Shown: one piece after another, positions 33,051 to 48,000 of the stretch
Position numbering within the stretch: the first letter of the stretch is position 1
Layout of the letters: every line of letters starts with the position of its first letter
DNA from: Sphaerolaimus hirsutus
Lineage: Eukaryota; Nematoda; Chromadorea; Monhysterida; Sphaerolaimidae
Direction of reading: 5' to 3'
Length of the DNA stretch: 64,000 bases
NCBI GenBank assembly: GCA_964036195.1
Contig: OZ038453.1
Location: 5,843,469 to 5,907,468, forward strand
Made by a program: the position numbers and the translations under genes
Notes under the pieces: model-generated
Seen by the model: the letters and a program-made list of their open reading frames with translations, nothing else
What the model was told of the DNA's origin: nothing
Database searches by the model: none

Positions 33051-33759
33051 ATTAACGCCTTAACCATTCTTGGGAATGGTGGTAGACATGCACCGTTGCG
33101 TAGCTGAGATTGTGCTCTATCAAAATCTACAAACGTTTTGGTGTGTTTGCCATAGCCACTTTATACCTAAGAAACAAAAACGTGAATAAATGTCAATTCT
33201 GGCCGATTGAATCACGATTAACGCCTTAACCATTCTTGGGAATGGTGGTAGACATGCACCGTTGCATAGCTGAGATTGTGCTCTATAAAAATCTACAAAC
33301 GTTTTGGTGTGTTTGCCATAGCCACTTTATACCTAAGAAACAAAAACGTGAATAAATGTCAATTCTGGCCGATTGAATCACAATTAACGCCTTAACCATT
33401 CTTGGGAATGGTGGTAGACATGCACCGTTGCGTAGCTGAGATTGTGCTCTATCAAAATCTACAAACGTTTTGGTGTGTTTGCCATAGCCACTTTATACCT
33501 AAGAAACAAAAACGTGAATAAATGTCAATTCTGGACGATTGAATAACGATTAATGCCTTAACCATTCTTGGGAATGGTGGTAGACATGCACCGTTGCGTA
33601 GCTGAGATTGTGCTCTATCAAAATCTACAAACGTTTTGGTGTGTTTGCCATAGCCACTTTATACCTAAGAAACAAAAACGTGAATAAATGTCAATTCTGG
33701 CCGATTGAATCACGATTAACGCCTTAACCATTCTTGGGAATGGTGGTAGACATGCACCG

Positions 33760-36700
33760 TTGCGTCACTGAGATTGTGCTTTATAAAAATCTCCAAACGT
33801 TTTGGTGTGTTTGTCATAGCCACTTCATACCTAAGAAACAAAAACGTGAATAAATGTCAATTCTGGCCGATTGAATCACGATTAACGCCTTAACCATTCT
33901 TGGGAATGGTGGTAGACATGCACCATTGCATAGCTGAGATTGTGCTCTATCAAAATCTACAAACGTTTTGGTGTGTTTGCCATAGCCACTTTATACCTAA
34001 GAAACAAAAACGTGAATAAATGTCAATTCTGGCCGATTGAGTCACGATTAACGCCTTAACCATTCTTGGGAATGGTGGTAGACATGCACCGTTGCGTAGC
34101 TGAGATTGTGCTCTATCAAAATCTACAAACGTTTTGGTGTGTTTGCCATAGCCACTTTATACCTAAGAAACAAAAACGTGAATAAATGTCAATTCTGGCC
34201 GATTGAATCACGATTAACGCCTTAACCATTCTTGGGAATGGTGGTAGACATGCACCGTTGCATAGCTGAGATTGTGCTCTATAAAAATCTACAAACGTTT
34301 TGGTGTGTTTGCCATAGCCACTTTATACCTAAGAAACAAAAACGTGAATAAATGTCAATTCTGGCCGATTGAATCACAATTAACGCCTTAACCATTCTTG
34401 GGAATGGTGGTAGACATGCACCGTTGCGTAGCTGAGATTGTGCTCTATCAAAATCTACAAATGTTTTGGTGTGTTTGCCATAGCCACTTTATACCTAAGA
34501 AACAAAAACGTGAATAAATGTCAATTCTGGACGATTGAATCACGATTAACGCCTTAACCATTCTTGGGAATGGTGGTAGACATGCACCGTTGCGTAGCTG
34601 AGATTGTGCTCTATCAAAATCTACAAACGTTTTGGTGTGTTTGCCATAGCCACTTTATACCTAAGAAACAAAAACGTGAATAAATGTCAATTCTGGCCGA
34701 TTGAATCACGATTAACGCCTTAACCATTCTTGGGAATGGTGGTAGACATGCACCGTTGCGTCACTGAGATTGTGCTTTATAAAAATCTCCAAACGTTTTG
34801 GTGTGTTTGTCATAGCCACTTCATACCTAAGAAACAAAAACGTGAATAAATGTCAATTCTGGCCGATTGAATCACGATTAACGCCTTAACCATTCTTGGG
34901 AATGGTGGTAGACATGCACCGTTGCGTAGCTGAGATTGTGCTCTATCAAAATCTCCAAACGTTTTGGTGTGTTTGCCATAGCCACTTTATATGTAAGAAA
35001 CAAAAACGTGAATAAATGTCAATTCTGGCTGATTGAATCACGATTCACGCCTTAACCATTCTTGGGAAAGGTGGTAGACATGCACCGTTGCATAGCTGAG
35101 ATTGTGCTCTATCAAAATCTACAAACGTTTTGGTGTGTTTGCCATAGCCACATTATACCTAAGAAACAAAAACGTGAACAAATGTCAATTCTGGCTGATT
35201 GAATCACGATTCACGCCTTAACCATTGTTGGGAAAGGTGGTAGACATGCACCGTTGCATAGCTGAGATTGTGCTCTATAAAAATCTACAAATGTTTTGGT
35301 GTGTTTGCCATAGCCACTTTATACCTAAGAAACAAAAACGTGAATAAATGTCAATTCTGGCCGATTGAATCACGATTAACGCCTTAACCATTCTTGGGAA
35401 TGGTGGTAGACATGCACTGTTGCGTAGCTGAGATTGTGCTCTATAAATATCTACAAACGTTTTGGTGTGTTTGCCATAGCCACTTTAAACCTAAGAAACA
35501 AAAACGTTAATAAATGTCAATTCTGGTCGATTGAATCACGATTAACGCCTTAACCATTCTTGGGAATGGTGGTAGACATGCACCGTTGCGTAGCTGAGAT
35601 TGTGCTCTATCAAAATCTACAAACGTTTTGGTGTGTTTGCTATAGCCACTTTATACCTAATAAACAAAAACATCAATAAATGTCAATTCTGGCCAATAGA
35701 ATCATGATTCACGCTTTAACCATTCTTGGGAAAGGTGGTAGACATGCACCGTTGCATAGCTGAGATTGTGCTCTATAAAAATCTCCAAACGTTTTGGTGT
35801 GTTTGTCATAGCCACTTCATACCTAAGAAACAAAAACGTGAATAAATGTCAATTCTGGCCGATTGAATCACGATTAACGCCTTAACCATTCTTGGGAATG
35901 GTGGTAGACATGCACCGTTGCGTAGCTGAGATTGTGCTCTATCAAAATCTACAAACGTTTTGGTGTGTTTGCCATAGCCACTTTATACCTAAGAAACAAA
36001 AACGTGAATAAATGTCAATTCTGGCCGATTGAATCACGATTAACGCCTTAACCATTCTTGGGAATGGTGGTAGACATGCACCGTTGCGTAGCTGAGATTG
36101 TGCTCTATCAAAATCTACAAACGTTTTGGTGTGTTTGCCATAGCCACTTTATACCTAAGAAACAAAAACGTGAATAAATGTCAATTCTGGCCGATTGAAT
36201 CACGATTAACGCCTTAACCATTCTTGGGAATGGTGGTAGACATGCACCGTTGCATAGCTGAGATTGTGCTCTATAAAAATCTACAAACGTGTTGGTGTGT
36301 TTGCCATAGCCACTTTATACCTAAGAAACAAAAACGTGAATAAATGTCAATTCTGGCCGATTGAATCACAATTAACGCCTTAACCATTCTTGGGAATGGT
36401 GGTAGACATGCACCGTTGCGTAGCTGAGATTGTGCTCTATCAACATCTACAAACGTTTTGGTGTGTTTGCCATAGCCACTTTATACCTAAGAAACAAAAA
36501 CGTGAATAAATGTCAATTCTGGACGATTGAATCACGATTAACGCCTTAACCATTCTTGGGAATGGTGGTAGACATGCACCGTTGCGTAGCTGAGATTGTG
36601 CTCTATCAAAATCTACAAACGTTTTGGTGTGTTTGCCATAGCCACTTTATACCTAAGAAACAAAAACGTGAATAAATGTCAATTCTGGCCGATTGAATCA

Positions 36701-39700
36701 CAATTAACGCCTTAACCATTCTTGGGAATGGTGGTAGACATGCACCGTTGCGTCACTGAGATTGTGCTTTATAAAAATCTCCAAACGTTTTGGTGTGTTT
36801 GTCATAGCCACTTCATACCTAAGAAACAAAAACGTGAATAAATGTCAATTCTGGCCGATTGAATCACGATTAACGCCTTAACCATTCTTGGGAATGGTGG
36901 TAGACATGCACCGTTGCGTAGCTGAGATTGTGCTCTATCAAAATCTACAAACGTTTTGGTGTGTTTGCCATAGCCACTTTATACCTAAGAAACAAAAACG
37001 TGAATAAATGTCAATTCTGGCCGATTGAATCACGATTAACGCCTTAACCATTCTTGGGAATGGTGGTAGACATGCACCGTTGCATAGCTGAGATTGTGCT
37101 CTATAAAAATCTACAAACGTTTTGGTGTGTTTGCCATAGCCACTTTATACCTAAGAAACAAAAACGTGAATAAATGTCAATTCTGGCCGATTGAATCACA
37201 ATTAACGCCTTAACCATTCTTGGGAATGGTGGTAGACATGCACCGTTGCGTAGCTGAGATTGTGCTCTATCAAAATCTACAAACGTTTTGGTGTGTTTGC
37301 CATAGCCACTTTATACCTAAGAAACAAAAACGTGAATAAATGTCAATTCTGGACAATTGAATCACGATTAACGCCTTAACCATTCTTGGGAATGGTGGTA
37401 GACATGCACCGTTGCGTAGCTGAGATTGTGCTCTATCAAAATCTACAAACGTTTTGGTGTGTTTGCCATAGCCACTTTATACCTAAGAAACAAAAACGTG
37501 AATAAATGTCAATTCTGGCCAATTGAATCACGATTAACGCCTTAACCATTCTTGGGAATGGTGGTAGACATGCACCGTTGCGTCACTGAGATTGTGCTTT
37601 ATAAAAATCTCCAAACGTTTTGGTGTGTTTGTCATAGCCACTTCATACCTAAGAAACAAAAATGTGAATAAATGTCAATTCTGGCCGATTGAATCACGAT
37701 TAACGCCTTAACCATTCTTGGGAATGGTGGTAGACATGCACCGTTGCGTAGCTGAGATTGTGCTCTATCAAAATCTCCAAACGTTTTGGTGTGTTTGCCA
37801 TAGCCACTTTATATGTAAGAAACAAAAACGTGAATAAATGTCAATTCTGGCTGATTGAATCACGATTCACGCCTTAACCATTCTTGGGAAAGGTGGTAGA
37901 CATGCACCGTTGCATAGCTGAGATTGTGCTCTATCAAAATCTACAAACGTTTTGGTGTGTTTGCCATAGCCACATTATACCTAAGAAACAAAAACGTGAA
38001 CAAATGTCAATTCTGGCTGATTGAATCACGATTCATGCCTTAACCATTCTTGGGAAAGGTGGTAGACATGCACCGTTGCATAGCTGAGATTGTGCTCTAT
38101 AAAAATCTACAAATGTTTTGGTGTGTTTGCCATAGCCACTTTATACCTAAGAAACAAAAACGTGAATAAATGTCAATTCTGGCCGATTGAATCACGATTA
38201 ACGCCTTAACCATTCTTGGGAATGGTGGTAGACATGCACCGTTGCGTAGCTGAGATTGTGCTCTATAAAAATCTACAAACGTTTTGGTGTGTTTGCCATA
38301 GCCACTTTAAACCTAAGAAACAAAAACGTTATTAAATGTCAAGTCTGGTCGATTGAATCACGATTAACGCCTTAACCATTCTTGGGAATGGTGGTAGACA
38401 TGCACCGTTGCGTAGATGAGATTGTGCTCTATCAAAATCTACAAACGTTTTGGTGTGTTTGCTATAGCCACTTTATACCTAATAAACAAAAACATCAATA
38501 AATGTCAATTCTGGCCAATTGAATCATGATTCACGCTTTAACCATTTTTGGGAAAGGTGGTAGACATGCACCGTTGCGTAGCTGAGATTGTGCTCTATAA
38601 AAATCTACAAACGTTTTGGTGTGTTTACCATAGCCACTTTATACCTAAGAAACAAAAACGTGAATAAATGTCAATTCTGGCTGATTGAATCACGATTAAC
38701 GCCTTAACCATTCTTGGGAAAGGTGGTAGACATGCACCGTTGCATAGCTGAGATTGTGCTCTATAAAAATCTCCAAACGTTTTGGTGTGTTTGCCATAGC
38801 CACTTTATACCTAAGAAACAAAAACGTGAATAAATGTCAATTCTGGCTGATTGAATCACGATTAACGCCTTAACCATTCTTGGGAAAGGTGGTAGACATG
38901 CACCGTTGCATAGCTGAGATTGTGCTCTATAAAAATCTACAAACGTTTTGGTGTGTTTGCCATAGCCACTTTATACCTAAGAAACAAAAACGTGAATAAA
39001 TGTCAATTCTGGCTGATTGAATCACGATTAACGCCTTAACCATTCTTGGGAAAGGTGGTAGACATGCACCGTTGCATAGCTGAGATTGTGCTCTATAAAA
39101 ATCTACAAACGTTTTGGTTTGTTTGCCATAGCCACTTTATACCTAAGAAACAAAAACGTGAATAAATGTCAATTCTGGCCGATTGAATCACGATTAATGC
39201 CTTAACCATTCTTGGGAATGGTGGTAGACATGCACCGTTGCGTAGCTGAGATTGTGCTTTATAAAAAATCTCCAAACGTTTTGGTGTGTTTGTCAAAGCC
39301 ATTTCATACATAAGAAACAAAAACGTGAATAAATGTCAATTCTGGCCAATTGAATCATGATTCACGCTTTAACCATTTTTGGGAAAGGTGGTAGACATGC
39401 ACCGTTGCGTAGCTGAGATTGTGCTCTATAAAAATCTACAAACGTTTTGGTGTGTTTACCATAGCCACTTTATACCTAAGAAACAAAAACGTGAATAAAT
39501 GTCAATTCTGGCTGATTGAATCACGATTAACGCCTTAACCATTCTTGGGAAAGGTGGTAGACATGCACCGTTGCATAGCTGAGATTGTGCTCTATAAAAA
39601 TCTACAAACGTTTTGGTGTGTTTGCCATAGCCACTTTATACCTAAGAAACAAAAACGTGAATAAATGTCAATTCTGATCGATTGAATCACAATTAATGCC

Positions 39701-42300
39701 TTAACCATTCTTGGGAATGGTGGTAGACATGCACCGTTGCGTAGCTGAGATTGTGCTTTATAAAAAATCTCCAAACGTTTTGGTGTGTTTGTCAAAGCCA
39801 CTTCATACATAAGAAACAAAAACGTGAATAAATGTCAATTCTGGCCAATTGAATCATGATTCACGCTTTAACCATTTTTGGGAAAGGTGGTAGACATGCA
39901 CCGTTGCGTAGCTGAGATTGTGCTCTATAAAAATCTACAAACGTTTTGGTGTGTTTACCATAGCCACTTTATACCTAAGAAACAAAAACGTGAATAAATG
40001 TCAATTCTGGCTGATTGAATCACGATTAACGCCTTAACCATTCTTGGGAATGGTGGTAGACATGCACCGTTGCATAGCTGAGATTGTGCTCTATAAAAAT
40101 CTACAAACATTTTGGTGTGTTTGCCATAGCCACTTTATACCTAAGAAACAAAAACGTGAATAAATGTCAATTCTGGCCGATTGAATCACAATTAACGCCT
40201 TAACCATTCTTGGGAATGGTGGTAGACATGCACCGTTGCGTAGCTGAGATTGTGCTCTATCAAAATCTACAAACGTTTTGGTGTGTTTGCCATAGCCACT
40301 TTATACCTAAGAAACAAAAACGTGAATAAATGTCAATTCTGGACGATTGAATCACGATTAACGCCTTAACCATTCTTGGGAATGGTGGTAGACATGCACC
40401 GTTGCGTAGCTGAGATTGTGCTCTATCAAAATCTACAAACGTTTTGGTGTGTTTGCCATAGCCACTTTATACCTAAGAAACAAAAACGTGAATAAATGTC
40501 AATTCTGGCCAATTGAATCACGATTAACGCCTTAACCATTCTTGGGAATGGTGGTAGACATGCACCGTTGCGTCACTGAGATTGTGCTTTATAAAAATCT
40601 CCAAACGTTTTGGTGTGTTTGTCATAGCCACTTCATACCTAAGAAACAAAAATGTGAATAAATGTCAATTCTGGCCGATTGAATCACGATTAACGCCTTA
40701 ACCATTCTTGGGAATGGTGGTAGACATGCACCGTTGCGTAGCTGAGATTGTGCTCTATCAAAATCTCCAAACGTTTTGGTGTGTTTGCCATAGCCACTTT
40801 ATATGTAAGAAACAAAAACGTGAATAAATGTCAATTCTGGCTGATTGAATCACGATTCACGCCTTAACCATTCTTGGGAAAGGTGGTAGACATGCACCGT
40901 TGCATAGCTGAGATTGTGCTCTATCAAAATCTACAAACGTTTTGGTGTGTTTGCCATAGCCACATTATACCTAAGAAACAAAAACGTGAACAAATGTCAA
41001 TTCTGGCTGATTGAATCACGATTCATGCCTTAACCATTCTTGGGAAAGGTGGTAGACATGCACCGTTGCATAGCTGAGATTGTGCTCTATAAAAATCTAC
41101 AAATGTTTTGGTGTGTTTGCCATAGCCACTTTATACCTAAGAAACAAAAACGTGAATAAATGTCAATTCTGGCCGATTGAATCACGATTAACGCCTTAAC
41201 CATTCTTGGGAATGGTGGTAGACATGCACCGTTGCGTAGCTGAGATTGTGCTCTATAAAAATCTACAAACGTTTTGGTGTGTTTGCCATAGCCACTTTAA
41301 ACCTAAGAAACAAAAACGTTAATAAATGTCAAGTCTGGTCAATTGAATCACGATTAACGCCTTAACCATTCTTGGGAATGGTGGTAGACATGCACCGTTG
41401 CGTAGATGAGATTGTGCTCTATCAAAATCTCCAAACGTTTTGGTGTGTTTGCCATAGCCACTTTATATGTAAGAAACAAAAACGTGAATAAATGTCAATT
41501 CTGGCTGATTGAATCACGATTCACGCCTTAACCATTCTTGGGAAAGGTGGTAGACATGCACCGTTGCATAGCTGAGATTGTGCTCTATCAAAATCTACAA
41601 ACGTTTTGGTGTGTTTGCCATAGCCACATTATACCTAAGAAACAAAAACGTGAACAAATGTCAATTCTGGCTGATTGAATCACGATTCATGCCTTAACCA
41701 TTCTTGGGAAAGGTGGTAGACATGCACCGTTGCATAGCTGAGATTGTGCTCTATAAAAATCTACAAATGTTTTGGTGTGTTTGCCATAGCCACTTTATAC
41801 CTAAGAAACAAAAACGTGAATAAATGTCAATTCTGGCCGATTGAATCACGATTAACGCCTTAACCATTCTTGGGAATGGTGGTAGACATGCACCGTTGCG
41901 TAGCTGAGATTGTGCTCTATAAAAATCTACAAACGTTTTGGTGTGTTTGCCATAGCCACTTTAAACCTAAGAAACAAAAACGTTAATAAATGTCAAGTCT
42001 GGTCGATTGAATCACGATTAACGCCTTAACCATTCTTGGGAATGGTGGTAGACATGCACCGTTGCGTAGATGAGATTGTGCTCTATCAAAATCTACAAAC
42101 GTTTTGGTGTGTTTGCTATAGCCACTTTATACCTAATAAACAAAAACATCAATAAATGTCAATTCTGGCCAATTGAATCATGATTCACGCTTTAACCATT
42201 TTTGGGAAAGGTGGTAGACATGCACCGTTGCGTAGCTGAGATTGTGCTCTATAAAAATCTACAAACGTTTTGGTGTGTTTACCATAGCCACTTTATACCT
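33760..42300 (+). repeat. Multi-monomer duplications, including a 2,990-bp segment
   Basis: The rare variant TGCGTCACTG occurs at 33761, 34757, 36749, 37579 and 40569, spaced 996, 1,992, 830 and 2,990 bp. A second rare variant, ATATGTAAGAAAC, occurs at 34989, 37811, 40801 and 41465; the middle pair is again 2,990 bp apart and the last step is 664 bp. So a segment of roughly 3 kb from about 37.2 kb was copied to about 40.2 kb and then partly copied again. Confidence 0.7.
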
Positions 42301-44830
42301 AAGAAACAAAAACGTGAATAAATGTCAATTCTGGCTGATTGAATCACGATTAACGCCTTAACCATTCTTGGGAAAGGTGGTAGACATGCACCGTTGCATA
42401 GCTGAGATTGTGCTCTATAAAAATCTACAAACGTTTTGGTGTGTTTGCCATAGCCACTTTATACCTAAGAAACAAAAACGTGAATAAATGTCAATTCTGG
42501 CCGATTGAATCACGATTAATGCCTTAACCATTCTTGGGAATGGTGGTAGACATGCACCGTTGCGTAGCTGAGATTGTGCTTTATAAAAAATCTCCAAACG
42601 TTTTGGTGTGTTTGTCAAAGCCATTTCATACATAAGAAACAAAAACGTGAATAAATGTCAATTCTGGCCAATTGAATCATGATTCACGCTTTAACCATTT
42701 TTGGGAAAGGTGGTAGACATGCACCGTTGCGTAGCTGAGATTGTGCTCTATAAAAATCTACAAACGTTTTGGTGTGTTTACCATAGCCACTTTATACCTA
42801 AGAAACAAAAACGTGAATAAATGTCAATTCTGGCTGATTGAATCACGATTAACGCCTTAACCATTCTTGGGAAAGGTGGTAGACATGCACCGTTGCATAG
42901 CTGAGATTGTGCTCTATAAAAATCTACAAACGTTTTGGTGTGTTTGCCATAGCCACTTTATACCTAAGAAACAAAAACGTGAATAAATGTCAATTCTGGC
43001 TGATTGAATCACGATTAATGCCTTAACCATTCTTGGGAATGGTGGTAGACATGCACCGTTGCGTAGCTGAGATTGTGCTTTATAAAAAATCTCCAAACGT
43101 TTTGGTGTGTTTGTCAAAGCCACTTCATACATAAGAAACAAAAACGTGAATAAATGTCAATTCTGGCCAATTGAATCATGATTCACGCTTTAACCATTTT
43201 TGGGAAAGGTGGTAGACATGCACCGTTGCGTAGCTGAGATTGTGCTCTATAAAAATCTACAAACGTTTTGGTGTGTTTACCATAGCCACTTTATACCTAA
43301 GAAACAAAAACGTGAATAAATGTCAATTCTGGCTGATTGAATCACGATTAACGCCTTAACCATTCTTGGGAAAGGTGGTAGACATGCACCGTTGCATAGC
43401 TGAGATTGTGCTCTATAAAAATCTACAAACGTTTTGGTGTGTTTGCCATAGCCACTTTATACCTAAGAAACAAAAACGTGAATAAATGTCAATTCTGGCC
43501 GATTGAATCACGATTAATGCCTTAACCATTCTTGGGAATGGTGGTAGACATGCACCGTTGCGTAGCTGAGATTGTGCTTTATAAAAAATCTCCAAACGTT
43601 TTGGTGTGTTTGTCAAAGCCACTTCATACATAAGAAACAAAAACGTGAATAAATGTCAATTCTGGCCAATTGAATCATGATTCACGCTTTAACCATTTTT
43701 GGGAAAGGTGGTAGACATGCACCGTTGCGTAGCTGAGATTGTGCTCTATAAAAATCTACAAACGTTTTGGTGTGTTTACCATAGCCACTTTATACCTAAG
43801 AAACAAAAACGTGAATAAATGTCAATTCTGGCTGATTGAATCACGATTAACGCCTTAACCATTCTTGGGAAAGGTGGTAGACATGCACCGTTGCATAGCT
43901 GAGATTGTGCTCTATAAAAATCTCCAAACGTTTTGGTGTGTTTGCCATAGCCACTTTATACCTAAGAAACAAAAACGTGAATAAATGTCAATTCTGGCTG
44001 ATTGAATCACGATTAACGCCTTAACCATTCTTGGGAAAGGTGGTAGACATGCACCGTTGCATAGCTGAGATTGTGCTCTATAAAAATCTACAAACGTTTT
44101 GGTGTGTTTGCCATAGCCACTTTATACCTAAGAAACAAAAACGTGAATAAATGTCAATTCTGGCCGATTGAATCACAATTAATGCCTTAACCATTCTTGG
44201 GAATGGTGGTAGACATGCACCGTTGCGTAGCTGAGATTGTGCTTTATAAAAAATCTCCAAACGTTTTGGTGTGTTTGTCAAAGCCACTTCATACATAAGA
44301 AACAAAAACGTGAATAAATGTCAATTCTGGCCAATTGAATCATGATTCACGCTTTAACCATTTTTGGGAAAGGTGGTAGACATGCACCGTTGCGTAACTG
44401 AGATTGTGCTCTATAAAAATCTACAAACGTTTTGGTGTGTTTACCATAGCCACTTTATACCTAAGAAACAAAAACGTGAATAAATGTCAATTCTGGCTGA
44501 TTGAATCACGATTAACGCCTTAACCATTCTTGGGAAAGGTGGTAGACATGCACCGTTGCATAGCTGAGATTGTGCTCTATAAAAATCTACAAACGTTTTG
44601 GTGTGTTTGCCATAGCCACTTTATACCTAAGAAACAAAAATGTGAATAAATGTCAATTCTGGCCGATTGAATCACGATTAATGCCTTAACCATTCTTGGG
44701 AATGGTGGTAGACATGCACCGTTGCGTAGCTGAGATTGTGCTTTATAAAAAATCTCCAAACGTTTTGGTGTGTTTGTCAAAGCCACTTCATACATAAGAA
44801 ACAAAAACGTGAATAAATGTCAATTCTGGC
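38700..44830 (+). repeat. Three-monomer (499-bp) higher-order repeats with an extra A
   Basis: One monomer in three carries six A in TTATAAAAAATCTCC plus GTCAAAGCCA and CATACATAAG, giving a 499-bp period (166+166+167). Copies start near 39093, 39592, 42415, 42914, 43413, 44078 and 44577. The step between 43413 and 44078 has one more monomer. Confidence 0.75.
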
Positions 44831-45059
44831 GGATTGAATCACGATTAACGCCTTAACCATTCTTGGGAATGGTGGTAGACATGCACCGTTGCGTAGCTGA
44901 GATTGTGCTCTATCAAAATCTACAAACGTTTTGGTGTGTTTGCCATAGCCACTTTATACCTAAGAGACAAAAACGTGAACAAATGTCAATTCTGGCTGAT
45001 TGAATCACGATTCACGCCTTAACCATTCTTGGGAAAGGTGGTAGACATGCACCGTTGCA

Positions 45060-48000
45060 TAGCTGAGATTGTGCTCTATCAAAATCTACAAACGTTTTGG
45101 TGTGTTTGCCATAGCCACTTTATACCTAAGAAACAAAAACGTGAACAAATGTCAATTCTGGCTGATTGAATCACGATTCACGCCTTAACCATTCTTGGGA
45201 AAGCTGGTAGACATGCACCGTTGCATAGCTGAGATTGTGCTCTATAAAAATCTACAAACGTTTTGGTGTGTTTGCCATAGCCAATATATACCTAAGAAAC
45301 AAAAACGTTAATAAATGTCAATTCTGGTCGATTGAATCACAATTAACGCCTTAACCATTCTTGGGAATGGTGGTAGACATGCACCGTTGCGTAGCTGAGA
45401 TTGTGCTCTATCAAAATCTACAAACGTTTTGGTGTGTTTGCTATAGCCACTTTATACCTAATAAACAAAAACATGAATAAATGTCAATTCTGGCCAATTG
45501 AATCATGATTCACGCCGTAACCATTTTTGGGAAAGGTGGTAGACATGCACTGTTGCGTAGCTGAGATTGTGCTCTATCAAAATCTACAAACGTTTTGGTG
45601 TATTTGCCATAGCCACTTTATACCTAAGAAACAAAAACATGAATAAATGTCAATTCTGGACGATTGAGTCACGATTCACGCCTTAACCATTCTTGGGAAT
45701 GGTGGTAGACATGCACCGTTGCGTAGCTGAAATTGTGCTCTATCAAAATCTCCAAACGTTTTGGTGTGTTTGCCATAGCCACTTTATACCTAAGAAACAA
45801 AAACGTGAATAAATGTCAATTCTGGCTGATTGAATCACGATTCACGCCTTCACCATTCTTGGGAAAGGTGGTAGACATGCACCGTTGCATAGCTGAGATT
45901 GTGCTCTATAAAAATCTACAAACGTTTTGGTGTGTTTGCCATAGCCACTTTATACCTAAGAAACAAAAACGTTAATAAATGTCAATTCTGGTCGATTGAA
46001 TCACGATTAACGCCTTAACCATTCTTGGGAATGGTGGTAGACATGCACCGTTGCATAGCTGAGATTGTGCTCTATCAAAATTTACAAACGTTTTGGTGTG
46101 TTTGCCATAGCCACTTTATACCTAAGAAACAAAAACATAAATAAATGTCAATTCTGGACGATTGAGTCACGATTCACGCCTTAACCATTCTTGGGAATGG
46201 TGGTAGACATGCACCGTTGCGTAGCTGAGATTGTGCTTTATAAAAAATCTCCAAACGTTTTGGTGTGTTTGTCAAAGCCACTTCATACATAAGAAACAAA
46301 AACGTGAATAAATGTCAATTCTGGCTGATTGAATCACGATTAACGCCTTAACCATTCTTGGGAAAGGTGGTAGACATGCACTGTTGCGTAGCTGAGATTG
46401 TGCTCTATAAAAATCTACAAACGTTTTGGTGTGTTTACCATAGCCACTTTATACCTAAGAAACAAAAACGTGAATAAATGTCAATTCTGGCTGATTGAAT
46501 CACGATTAACGCCTTAAACATTCTTGGGAAAGGTGGTAGACATGCACCGTTGCATAGCTGAGATTGTGCTCTATAAAAATCTCCAAACGTTTTGGTGTGT
46601 TTGCCATAGCCACTTTATACCTAAGAAACAAAAACGTGAATAAATGTCAATTCTGGCTGATTGAATCACGATTAACGCCTTAACCATTCTTGGGAAAGGT
46701 GGTAGACATGCACTGTTGCATAGCTGAGATTGTGCTCTATAAAAATCTACAAACGTTTTGGTGTGTTTGCCATAGCCACTTTATACCTAAGAAACAAAAA
46801 TGTGAATAAATGTCAATTATGGCCGATTGAATCACGATTAATGCCTTAACCATTCTTGGGAATGGTGGTAGACATGCACCGTTGCGTAGCTGAGATTGTG
46901 CTTTATAAAAAATCTCCAAACGTTTTGGTGTGTTTGTCAAAGCCACTTCATACATAAGAAACAAAAACGTGAATAAATGTCAATTCTGGCCAATTGAATC
47001 ACGATTAACGCCTTAACCATTCTTGGGAATGGTGGTAGACATGCACCGTTGCGTAGCTGAGATTGTGCTCTATCAAAATCTACAAACGTTTTGGTGTGTT
47101 TGCCATAGCCACTTTATACCTAAGAGACAAAAACGTGAACAAATGTCAATTCTGGCTGATTGAATCACGATTCACGCCTTAACCATTCTTGGGAAAGGTG
47201 GTAGACATGCACCGTTGCATAGCTGAGATTGTGCTCTATCAAAATCTACAAACGTTTTGGTGTGTTTGCCATAGCCACTTTATACCTAAGAGACAAAAAC
47301 GTGAACAAATGTCAATTCTGGCTGATTGAATCACGATTAACGCCTTAACCATTCTTGGGAAAGGTGGAAGACATGCACCGTTGCGTAGCTGAGATTGTGC
47401 TCTATCAAAATCTACAAACGTTTTGGTGTGTTTGCCATAGCCACTTTATACCTAAGAGACAAAAACGTGAACAAATGTCAATTCTGGCTGATTGAATCAC
47501 GATTAACGCCTTAACCATTCTTGGGAATGGTGGTAGACATGCACCGTTGCGTAGCTGAGATTGTGCTCTATCAAAATCTACAAACGTTTTGGTGTGTTTG
47601 CCATAGCCACTTTATACCTAAGAGACAAAAACGTGAACAAATGTCAATTCTGGCTGATTGAATCACAATTCACGCCTTAACCATTCTTGGGAAAGGTGGT
47701 AGACATGCACCGTTGCATAGCTGAGATTGTGCTCTATCAAAATCTACAAACGTTTTGGTGTGTTTGCCATAGCCACTTGATACCTAAGAAACAAAAACGT
47801 GAACAAATGTCAATTCTGGCTGATTGAATCACGATTCACGCCTTAACCATTCTTGGGAAAGGTGGTAGACATGCACCGTTGCATAGCTGAGATTGTGCTC
47901 TATAAAAATCTACAAACGTTTTGGTGTGTTTGCCATAGCCAATATATACCTAAGAAACAAAAACGTTAATAAATGTCAATTCTGGTCGATTGAATCACAA

